Assembly: GCF_016881005.1 (NCBI RefSeq)
Contig: NZ_JACOPV010000016.1
Span: 1-64,000, forward strand
From: Pseudomonas arcuscaelestis
Lineage (GTDB): Bacteria; Pseudomonadota; Gammaproteobacteria; Pseudomonadales; Pseudomonadaceae
Length of the DNA stretch: 64,000 nt
Direction: 5' to 3'
Shown: one piece after another, positions 1-6,785 of the stretch
Numbering within the stretch: the first letter of the stretch is position 1
Layout of the letters: every line of letters begins with the position of its first letter
The notes under the pieces: generated by a model
What the model was told of the DNA's origin: nothing
The model's input: the letters and a program-made list of their open reading frames with translations, nothing else
The model's database searches: none
Program-made: the position numbers and the translations under genes

Positions 1-72
1 CTCAGTAGTGAAACGATGCATCGCCGATGGTAGTGTGGGGTTTCCCCATGTGAGAGTAGGTCATCGTCAAGA
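1..72 (+). rRNA. rrf: 5S ribosomal RNA, 3' part
   Basis: The first bases match the 3' half of a gammaproteobacterial 5S rRNA, including the GATGGTAGTGTGGGG and GTGAGAGTAGGTCATCGTCAAG blocks. The 5' part lies outside the window. The exact 3' end is uncertain by a few bases. It marks the end of an rRNA operon transcribed rightward. Confidence 0.93.
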
Positions 73-82
73 TTAAATTCCG

Positions 83-121
83 AAACCCCTATCTGCGCAT
101 GCAGGTAGGGGTTTTGTCTTT
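83..121 (+). terminator. rRNA operon terminator
   Basis: A 13-bp stem (AACCCCTATCTGC paired with GCAGGTAGGGGTT, one G-U pair) closes a GCAT loop and is followed by TTTTGTCTTTT. It lies directly after the 5S rRNA, so it is the intrinsic terminator of the rRNA operon. Confidence 0.9.
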
Positions 122-254
122 TCCGCGGTCGCAAGCCGCGTCAATGTGGCGGCTTGCGTGCCTCGCGATACCCATACCCATACGCACCGCAGTCGCAGGT
201 CAAGTCTGCGCCCAGCGGTTGATATCGCTGGCGTTAAATCGACAAATCGATAGG

Positions 255-285
255 CAAAAAAAACCACCCCGTTGGGAGTGGTTTT
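255..285 (-). terminator. terminator of the small minus-strand gene
   Basis: On the minus strand an ACCACTCC/GGGGTGGT stem is followed by a run of eight T. It sits 15-45 bases after the stop codon of the gene at 300-605, so it most likely ends that transcript. Confidence 0.75.
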
Positions 286-299
286 GGGCATCTGATTGC

Positions 300-605
300 T
301 TACACAAAAGCCTGCGGCGTTACGCCACGAGGCAGGCGGCAGCGATCAGGCTGTGCGGCCAGGCGTACACGCCAGTTGGCCTTGAAGCAGAACGCGCTCG
401 CTGCAGCCTTTTTCACTAGGCTGGCTTGGCGCTGTTTGCGCAGCTCGGCCAATGAGGGGGTCGCGGTCTTGGCCGGCGCCTCTTGCGTTTTGACCAGAGA
501 ACGTTGGCACGACTTGCAATCGACTTTGTCGGTTTCAGAAGTGCTGCTGAGGTTATTGCCGTTGCGACCGCAAGCGACGGAGTCGCTGCTGGTTGAATAG
601 TGCAT
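300..605 (-). CDS. hypothetical protein with N-terminal Cys motifs
   Basis: Encodes about 101 residues from ATG 605; an upstream in-frame extension to 689 is possible but the MHYSTS start looks natural. The first 40 residues hold a CGRN motif and a CKSC pair, which could bind zinc; this pattern (HYS...CGR...TxxxxVxCKxC) resembles small uncharacterised Pseudomonas proteins I have seen. The rest is basic and low in complexity. It has its own terminator, which supports it being a real transcript. No neighbour explains it. Function unknown. Moderate confidence that it is coding, based on the terminator and motif only. Confidence 0.5.
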   Translation of the reverse strand: MHYSTSSDSVACGRNGNNLSSTSETDKVDCKSCQRSLVKTQEAPAKTATPSLAELRKQRQASLVKKAAASAFCFKANWRVRLAAQPDRCRLPRGVTPQAFV

Positions 606-720
606 TACCAAAACTGTACATCTCCACACATATGAACATAAGCCCCAGTATTTTCGCATAGTTGGCAGCGGATGCGGCGCTGTCGTCACTACGCTGCAGT
701 TCAGCGTTTCAATCCTTTTG

Positions 721-739
721 AATAATGATTATCATTAGC
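721..739. promoter_or_regulatory. Fur box upstream of the sigma factor gene
   Basis: AATAATGATTATCATTAGC matches 16 of 19 positions of the Fur consensus GATAATGATAATCATTATC. It lies 26-44 bases before the sigma factor start, a typical position for iron repression of an iron-starvation sigma factor. The rest of the 606-758 gap shows no other clear feature. Confidence 0.85.
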
Positions 740-764
740 GATTATTCCTAATGTCTAAGTGATC

Positions 765-1265
765 ATGCATACCAAGGATGTTGTCGTCAGCCTCTATCAG
801 GATCACTGCGGCTGGCTCAAGGGGTGGTTGCAGCAGCGTCTGGGGTGTTCGAGCGACGCCGCCGACCTGGCGCATGACATCTTCGTCAAGGTGTTGCACA
901 AGAACCTTGAGGAGGTGCGAGAGCCTCGGGCGTTTCTCAGGACCATTGCCCACGGCTTGATGGTCGACAAAGTACGCCGCAAGGAACTTGAGCGTGCGTA
1001 CTTGATCACCATGCAGCAGATGCCTGAGGCACTGGCGGCTTCGCCTGAGTTGACCTGCTCGATTCTGCAGTCGTTGTATGCACTGGATCGCATGTTGAAC
1101 AGTTTGCCGACCAAGGTGCGCCAGGCCTTCCTGCTGTGTCAGGTCGACGGTCTCAAATACGCTGAAGCCGCTGAACGACTTGGCGTTACGGTCAGCTCTA
1201 TCAAAAAGTACATGCACACCGCGCTGCTGCGCTGCCTGGAACTGGAATTGGAGCTGGAGGCATGA
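765..1265 (+). CDS. FecI-like ECF sigma factor
   Basis: An iron-starvation type extracytoplasmic sigma factor of 166 residues. Region 2 is seen near residues 25-75 (DAADLAHDIFVKVL, then EPRAFLRTIAHGLMVDKVRR), and region 4 near 110-155 (LPTKVRQAFLLCQVDGLKYAEAAERLGVT with its helix-turn-helix). Start chosen at ATG 765; a GTG at 759 in the same frame adds two residues and neither has a clear Shine-Dalgarno. A strong Fur box lies just upstream. The stop overlaps the start of the FecR-like gene by four bases. By family it should direct RNA polymerase to a TonB receptor promoter, most likely that of the receptor operon facing it from 9560. Confidence 0.93.
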   Translation: MHTKDVVVSLYQDHCGWLKGWLQQRLGCSSDAADLAHDIFVKVLHKNLEEVREPRAFLRTIAHGLMVDKVRRKELERAYLITMQQMPEALAASPELTCSILQSLYALDRMLNSLPTKVRQAFLLCQVDGLKYAEAAERLGVTVSSIKKYMHTALLRCLELELELEA

Positions 1266-2209
1266 GTGCGCTGCGCGACGATCGGCAAAGCCTGAGCGAG
1301 GCGCTGAACTGGCTTATTGAGTTGCGTGAAGCTCAACAAGGTGACCCTCGCTATAGCTCCTGGCAGGACTGGCTTGCGGCCAGTGGCCAGAATCGCCAGG
1401 CCTGGCAACGCGTCGAGACGCTCGGCCAACGGCTGTCAGGTAGCCAGGGTCGTTTACTGCTGCACTCCTTGCGAGCAACCCCTGCGCCGACTTCCCGTCG
1501 CGCCTTCGTCGGTAAGCTTTGCGTGTTGCTCGGCGGCGCGGGGGCTCTTGCCTACAGTGGACAGCGTCTGGCATGGCCGGAGCTGAGTGCTGGGTACCGC
1601 ACCACCACTGGTGAGTTGCGCAACCTGGAGTTGAGCAATCACCTGCAATTGACCCTGAACACCGCCACAGCGCTGGATATAGACAGTGGCGGGCAGGGCA
1701 CACGGATTGCATTGCTCAAAGGCGAGATCATGGTCGACTCGCGCCAGGTGGTGTCCGGCCCTATACAGGTGCAATTGTCCGAGGCGCGAGTGTGGGCTGA
1801 CCGGGCACGTTTTTCGGTTCGTGCGCTGCAGGGTGAGTCGCCACGGGTGTGTGTCTACCAGGGGCAGTTACGCATCAACTTCGGCAACAAGGAGCAGCAG
1901 CTTGTCGGCGGCGAACAATTAGTGATTTCAACGCAGCAGACGCGCCGCGAAGATTTGCCGGTTGCCTCCGACGCCTGGACCCGTGGCTTGTTGATCAGTG
2001 ACAGCATGTCCTTGGCATCCTTTATTCGGGAGCTGGACCGTTACCGTGGCGGGTGGCTGCACTGCGACCCGCAAGTCGCAGCGTTGCGTGTTTCCGGTGC
2101 CTTTGATCTGCGCCATCCCGAACAGGTCCTGGCCACGCTCGGCCAGGTTCTGCCGGTAAAAGTGCAATACCGCACCCGTTACTGGGCGACGGTGGTTCCC
2201 GCGGCTTGA
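1262..2209 (+). CDS. FecR-like anti-sigma / sigma regulator
   Basis: 315 residues. The N-terminal cytoplasmic part (residues 10-50, with YSSWQDWLAASGQNRQAWQRV) is the DUF4880-type sigma-binding segment; a hydrophobic segment near 88-105 would cross the inner membrane; the periplasmic FecR domain follows (TTTGELRNLELSNHLQLTLNT to about 225), and the C-terminal 80 residues resemble the STN-like partner region. It relays the receptor signal to the sigma factor. It starts within the sigma gene stop (ATGA), so the two are co-translated. Its 3' end overlaps the end of the opposing M16 protease gene by 31 bases, an unusual tail-to-tail arrangement. Confidence 0.9.
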   Translation: MSALRDDRQSLSEALNWLIELREAQQGDPRYSSWQDWLAASGQNRQAWQRVETLGQRLSGSQGRLLLHSLRATPAPTSRRAFVGKLCVLLGGAGALAYSGQRLAWPELSAGYRTTTGELRNLELSNHLQLTLNTATALDIDSGGQGTRIALLKGEIMVDSRQVVSGPIQVQLSEARVWADRARFSVRALQGESPRVCVYQGQLRINFGNKEQQLVGGEQLVISTQQTRREDLPVASDAWTRGLLISDSMSLASFIRELDRYRGGWLHCDPQVAALRVSGAFDLRHPEQVLATLGQVLPVKVQYRTRYWATVVPAA

Positions 2210-5025
2210 AGGGCAGTGCTGGCTGGGGCCAGAACGAACAACTTGGGGTTATGCCCCAGCAGCTTCCTGCACAGGGCGTTGACGTGGGAAAGATCCAGCT
2301 CGCGTAAACGTTGCGGCGCATCGGCCAGGCTGTTGAAGTCGTCATCCACCATCGCCACCTGGACCAGGGCTTCGGTCCAATAGGCAGCGCTACGACGTTG
2401 CTGCGTCAGCTCGTTGAGCTGGGCCTGGCGGGCCTGGTCCAGCTCGTTCTGACTGACGCCTTGCTCGGCCAGCTGGCTCACGACCTTCTGCGCCTGTGCG
2501 GTCAAGGATTCGGCGCGTTCGGGGGCGGCGGTGAAGTTCAGCCGAGCCAGGTAGTAGGACGATGGCAAGCGTGTAAGCAGTTGGCTGAAACCGATGGCAT
2601 AAACCCCGGATGCTTCTTCACGAATGGCCTGGCGCAAGCGCTGGTTGGCAACTTTGTCGACCAGGGCCAATGTCTGGACATTCAGGTCGCTCCATTGTGC
2701 AGGATTGCTATAGAGCAGGTTGACCATCGTCTTCGGGCTGCTGGACCACGGGTATGTGTGCTGCATGCTCTGCTGCAACGGCTGCACCCCAATGTCGCGC
2801 CAATGCACAGCTGCGCCTGCGACTGTAGGCAGGCTGGCCAGCCAGGTTCGTGACAGCTGCTGTACGTGCTCCATATCCACCGGACCGCTGATCACCAAGG
2901 TCATTCCTTGACGCACGGCGAACAGCTCGCTGTATACCTCGCGCAGTTGCGCGGCCTGGAAGGTGCGCCAAGGTCCCTGGGCATCGCTGACCAGGCGCTC
3001 GCCGTTGCTGTAAGCGGTGCGATTGATGGCATCCATGAAGCGTCGTTCGGCGGGCAAGCTGTCGAGGCTGGTGATGTAACGTTGGCGCATTTCTTCCAGG
3101 CGTTCACTGTCGAAACGGGGCGCCGAGAGTTTCAGACGCAGCAGCTTGAACAGGGTTTCCAACTGATCCGCAGGTGCCGTGCCGCGCATACCGTGAAACA
3201 GGCTTTCGCTGAACGGCTTCAGTTGCACCTGACTGGCCTGCCCCAGTCGTGCCAGTTGCAGTGCCGAGTACTCGCCGTAACCACTGCGCTCCGCCAGGCT
3301 AATGGACCAGTTGGAGAGACCGGCCTGATCGGTGGGCTCGACAGATGTCCCCCCGTACTGGCGCAACTCCAGGCGTACATTGTCCTGAAGGGCTGGATCG
3401 GCCTTGACGATCACTCTCAGCCCGTTGCTCAGGCGCCACTGCAGTGCAGCGACTGCTGGCAATGGCGACAGCTCGGTCACGCTTCCTGGCGCCGGTGTGG
3501 CAAGTTGCAGTTGTTGCATCCGCGCAGCGTAAGGAAAGGCCTCAGGCTGGCTAGCCAGAGCCTTCTGCCATAGTGCCGCCCAGTGCTGGTCGTTGTGCTG
3601 CTTGGCGTCGCTCTTGGGGCCTACCAGCGCCAGGCGCGGTGATGCCTCGGCCAATAGCTCGCTGACCGCTGCCTGCAGGTGCAAGGCGGTGATCTTCGGT
3701 AGCCAGGCCTGGGTAATTTGCAGTTGCTGACGCTTGTCATACAGCGGCATCTGGAACTCCACGGCCTGGGCCATGGTGTCGGCCAGCACCTGATTGCTAT
3801 AACGCTGTTGGCCGCTAGCCTGGTTATCCAGCTTTTCCACCAGGCGCTGCTTGGCAGCGTCCAACTCCTGCGCAGAAACCGGTTGAGTGGCCATGCGTTG
3901 CAGTTCGGTGAACAACTGCTCGCTGGCCTGAGCGTAGTTAGGGTCACGCGGGTGCAGCACGATCCGGTATTGGCCACGGCGGGCGTCAAGCAATAGGGCG
4001 CGCTCGGCAACCCCCGCCTGGCTGAACATCCCTTGCTCCACCAGAAGGTCAAGGCGCTCGTCGAGTACGCTTAACCACAGGGCATCAATCAAATCACGCC
4101 ATTGCCCATTCTGGCTGTCCAGCGCGGCCGGCAGGTTTCGCTGCAATACCAACTGCACAAGACGCTGTCCCTGTTCGGCATCAAACACCGAAGCCACGCG
4201 CAACGCCTTCGCGCCACGAAACTGTGCGGTGCTGGACGGTGCTGCAGTTCCGCGCGGTTGGGTGCCGAACAATGCATCGATGCGGCCACGTAGTTGAGCA
4301 TCGTCGAAGCGCCCGACCAGCAGCAAGGTCATGCGCTGGGGTTGGTACCAGTCGCGGTAATACGCCTGTGCCTGCGCAAGGGGCGCATGACGAATGACGT
4401 CCAGGTCGCCGATGGGGTTGCGGTCCTGGTAGTCGCTGTCCTGGTAGAGCAAGTCATCGATGCGCTGATTGATGCGTTGCCCCACGCCTTGGCGTAGTCG
4501 CCACTCTTCGACGATTACCTCACGCTCGGCTTCGAACGCTGCCGGGTCGAAGCTCAGGTTCGCAGCCCAATCCGCCATCAGGCGCAATGCCAGGTCGGCA
4601 TGTTCAGGAGCAGCGTCGGCCAGGGAGATTTTGTACAAGGTGCTGTTGAAGCTGGTGGCGGCGTTGATATCCGGTCCCAGGCTGATGCCCAAGCGTTCCA
4701 GTGCGGCCAGGCCGGCTTTGCCCGGAAAGTGTTGGCTACCCTTGAATGCCATGTGCTCGACGAAGTGCGACAACCCGCGCTGTTGCGGGCTTTCCTGCAG
4801 TGAACCGCTGGCTATCAACAGGCGCAGTTCCATGCCATCGGACTCGCGTGGTACCAACATCACCCGCATGCCGTTGGCCAGGTGGTACTCGCGTAGTTCA
4901 GGCCGCGTGGGTAGCGCATGATGGGGTTCGTTCGGTACAGGCGCGGGGTGCTGGGGCACAACTGCTGCGCCGCAGGCGGTCAGCAACAGCAGCGTACACA
5001 GCGTCAGAATGGGTCTAGCGTTCAT
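2179..5025 (-). CDS. M16-family zinc protease, lipoprotein, PqqL/FusC-like
   Basis: A 948-residue metalloprotease with two M16 halves. The inverted zinc motif HFVEH is seen near residue 88, with the downstream glutamate in EREVIVEEW near 165. The N-terminus is a lipoprotein signal with lipobox LTAC at about residues 15-19, so the protein should be membrane-anchored in the periplasm. Start chosen at ATG 5025 (an in-frame TTG sits 6 bases earlier); it overlaps the ABC gene by 11 bases. Together with the ABC protein and TonB receptor it forms the same gene trio as E. coli pqqL-yddB-yddA, where PqqL is a periplasmic protease linked to processing imported ferredoxin, and Pectobacterium FusC. Known PqqL/FusC are described as soluble, so lipidation is odd. 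The name pqqL is historical and does not imply PQQ synthesis. Confidence 0.85.
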   Translation of the reverse strand: MNARPILTLCTLLLLTACGAAVVPQHPAPVPNEPHHALPTRPELREYHLANGMRVMLVPRESDGMELRLLIASGSLQESPQQRGLSHFVEHMAFKGSQHFPGKAGLAALERLGISLGPDINAATSFNSTLYKISLADAAPEHADLALRLMADWAANLSFDPAAFEAEREVIVEEWRLRQGVGQRINQRIDDLLYQDSDYQDRNPIGDLDVIRHAPLAQAQAYYRDWYQPQRMTLLLVGRFDDAQLRGRIDALFGTQPRGTAAPSSTAQFRGAKALRVASVFDAEQGQRLVQLVLQRNLPAALDSQNGQWRDLIDALWLSVLDERLDLLVEQGMFSQAGVAERALLLDARRGQYRIVLHPRDPNYAQASEQLFTELQRMATQPVSAQELDAAKQRLVEKLDNQASGQQRYSNQVLADTMAQAVEFQMPLYDKRQQLQITQAWLPKITALHLQAAVSELLAEASPRLALVGPKSDAKQHNDQHWAALWQKALASQPEAFPYAARMQQLQLATPAPGSVTELSPLPAVAALQWRLSNGLRVIVKADPALQDNVRLELRQYGGTSVEPTDQAGLSNWSISLAERSGYGEYSALQLARLGQASQVQLKPFSESLFHGMRGTAPADQLETLFKLLRLKLSAPRFDSERLEEMRQRYITSLDSLPAERRFMDAINRTAYSNGERLVSDAQGPWRTFQAAQLREVYSELFAVRQGMTLVISGPVDMEHVQQLSRTWLASLPTVAGAAVHWRDIGVQPLQQSMQHTYPWSSSPKTMVNLLYSNPAQWSDLNVQTLALVDKVANQRLRQAIREEASGVYAIGFSQLLTRLPSSYYLARLNFTAAPERAESLTAQAQKVVSQLAEQGVSQNELDQARQAQLNELTQQRRSAAYWTEALVQVAMVDDDFNSLADAPQRLRELDLSHVNALCRKLLGHNPKLFVLAPASTALQAAGTTVAQ

Positions 5026-6718
5026 GTGCAAAGCGTTCCTCGCAGGGGTAAGTCGCGGCGTTCAGGTCGATTACGTGGTCGGCCTGAAGCGCCAGATGAG
5101 GCTGATGGCTGACCAGCAGGATGGCGCTGCTGTGCAAGTGCCGGCGCAGCAGCGCCAGCAATGCGCTGGCGGCAGGTGGATCGAGCGCCGAGAAGGTTTC
5201 GTCGAGCAGCAACAGTGCAGGGTGGTTGAGCAGCAGGCGGGCGATTAACAGGCGCTGGCGTTCACCACCGGACAAACGCTGATACCAGTCAGCTCGGTGC
5301 GCCAACTGATCACGCCAGTGGCCCATGCCCACCTCATCCAGCGCCCAGTGCAATTGGCTGTCGCTGAACGCCCCCGTCAGGCGCGGATACGTCAGCAACT
5401 CGGTCAGTGTTCCGTCTCCCAGGTACGGGTCCTGAGGCATCCAGAACACCGCAGCCTGTATCAGCCATCGGCCTTGAAAGTGCGGCCAGAACCCGGCCAG
5501 GGTTCGCAGCAAGGTTGATTTCCCCAACCCCGAGCGTCCGCTCAGCAAGGTCAGGGTGCCAGGCTGCAAGCGCAGGGTCAGTGCGGGCAGCAACGGTGAG
5601 CCATCGCTGTGCTGGACCGACAGCTCGGCTTCCAGCAGTGCATTGCCTGAAGGTTTGGAGGCAACCATGGGCGCGTGCAACGGTGCATCCAGCATCACCA
5701 CAAAGCCATGCAAGCGCTCGACACACGCGGCCCACGCGGCAATGTCGCGATAGGCGTAGATAAACCAGCTCAAGGCGCCAGCAACTTGACCGAAGGCCGA
5801 CTGAATACGCATCAGCCCGCCCAGTTGTAGTTCACCTGATAAAAATTTGGGCAAGGCAAAGAAGAACGGCGCCAGCAGGGTGGCTTGTTGATAACCGACG
5901 GTGAAAAACGCCAGGTTGCGTTCTGCGCGCATCAGGCGGTACCAGTTGCCGATCACTTCAGCGAAACGTGAACGCAAGGCCTCGCGGTCATGTTCCTGGC
6001 CGTGATGCCCTGCAATCGCATCGGCGTGGCGACGGCGAAAGATCAGGGCGCTGCGGTAGTCCGCCTCACGCTGTTGCTGACCGACGTTCAGGCCTTGCAG
6101 CGCGCCACCGATCCAATGGGTCACGGCAATCCCGGCCAGGGTATAGGCCAGGCAGGTCCAGACCATGTAGCCCGGCAGGCGATAGGTTTCTCCTGCAAGA
6201 CTGAATGTGAAGGCACCCGACAAGGTCCAGAGAATGCTGACGAACGAAACCAGCGTAACCAGCGAACGGATGAACGACAGCAGCAGCTTGAGCGAGTGCT
6301 CGACCATCAACCGCACATCATCGGCGATGCGCTGGTCGGGGTTGTCCGGCTCGCGGTCCTGTAGCTGCAGGCGATAGTGCTGGCCCTCTGCAGAAAGCCA
6401 GCGTGTGCACAAATGTTCTGTCAGCCAGTTACGCCAGCGAATATGCAGGTGCTTGCGCAGGTAGTCGGCATACACCACGACCAGAATCATCGCAGCAACC
6501 AGGCCGACAAAGCTGTACAGCAAGGGATAGAGCGCCTCGCCGTCGAGCGCTTGCAAGGCGTTGTAGAAGTCGCCGTTCCACTGATTCATGCGCACGCTGA
6601 ACCACACGCCAAGCAGCGTCAGCGCAATCACTGTGGCCAGTAAAAACCAGGCGGGCCACGCCGAACGCGAGCGCCAGAAAGGGCCGGTGATGGCCCAGAA
6701 TTGTCGAAGTCTTGTCAT
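5015..6718 (-). CDS. ABC transporter, fused permease and ATPase (YddA/SbmA type)
   Basis: 567 residues. The N-terminal 300 residues hold about six membrane segments of the SbmA/BacA-like fold (for example WPAWFLLATVIALTLLGVWF near 22-42). The C-terminal ATPase has Walker A GRSGLGKST near 395, signature LSGGERQRLLIARL near 483 and Walker B LLLLDETFSALD near 505. It sits between the receptor and protease genes, 68 bases after the receptor stop, and overlaps the protease start. In the E. coli yddA and Pectobacterium fusD loci the same class of protein is present; it may move peptide products across the inner membrane. Direction of transport and substrate are not shown by the sequence. Confidence 0.88.
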   Translation of the reverse strand: MTRLRQFWAITGPFWRSRSAWPAWFLLATVIALTLLGVWFSVRMNQWNGDFYNALQALDGEALYPLLYSFVGLVAAMILVVVYADYLRKHLHIRWRNWLTEHLCTRWLSAEGQHYRLQLQDREPDNPDQRIADDVRLMVEHSLKLLLSFIRSLVTLVSFVSILWTLSGAFTFSLAGETYRLPGYMVWTCLAYTLAGIAVTHWIGGALQGLNVGQQQREADYRSALIFRRRHADAIAGHHGQEHDREALRSRFAEVIGNWYRLMRAERNLAFFTVGYQQATLLAPFFFALPKFLSGELQLGGLMRIQSAFGQVAGALSWFIYAYRDIAAWAACVERLHGFVVMLDAPLHAPMVASKPSGNALLEAELSVQHSDGSPLLPALTLRLQPGTLTLLSGRSGLGKSTLLRTLAGFWPHFQGRWLIQAAVFWMPQDPYLGDGTLTELLTYPRLTGAFSDSQLHWALDEVGMGHWRDQLAHRADWYQRLSGGERQRLLIARLLLNHPALLLLDETFSALDPPAASALLALLRRHLHSSAILLVSHQPHLALQADHVIDLNAATYPCEERFAHER

Positions 6719-6727
6719 CAGGATCCA

Positions 6728-6779
6728 CGGCCCGGTCTGGGCCGCTCCTCAAAAGAAGGAGGCGGCCCCGCAAGGCCGC
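6728..6779 (-). other. two intercistronic stem-loops
   Basis: Two short GC-rich hairpins lie in the 68-base gap between the receptor stop and the ABC start: CGGCCC/GGGCCG at 6728-6744 and GCGGCC/GGCCGC at 6762-6779. No T run follows, so they look more like mRNA-stabilising or attenuating elements that would favour receptor over downstream expression than a full terminator. Confidence 0.5.
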
Positions 6780-6785
6780 GACGGC

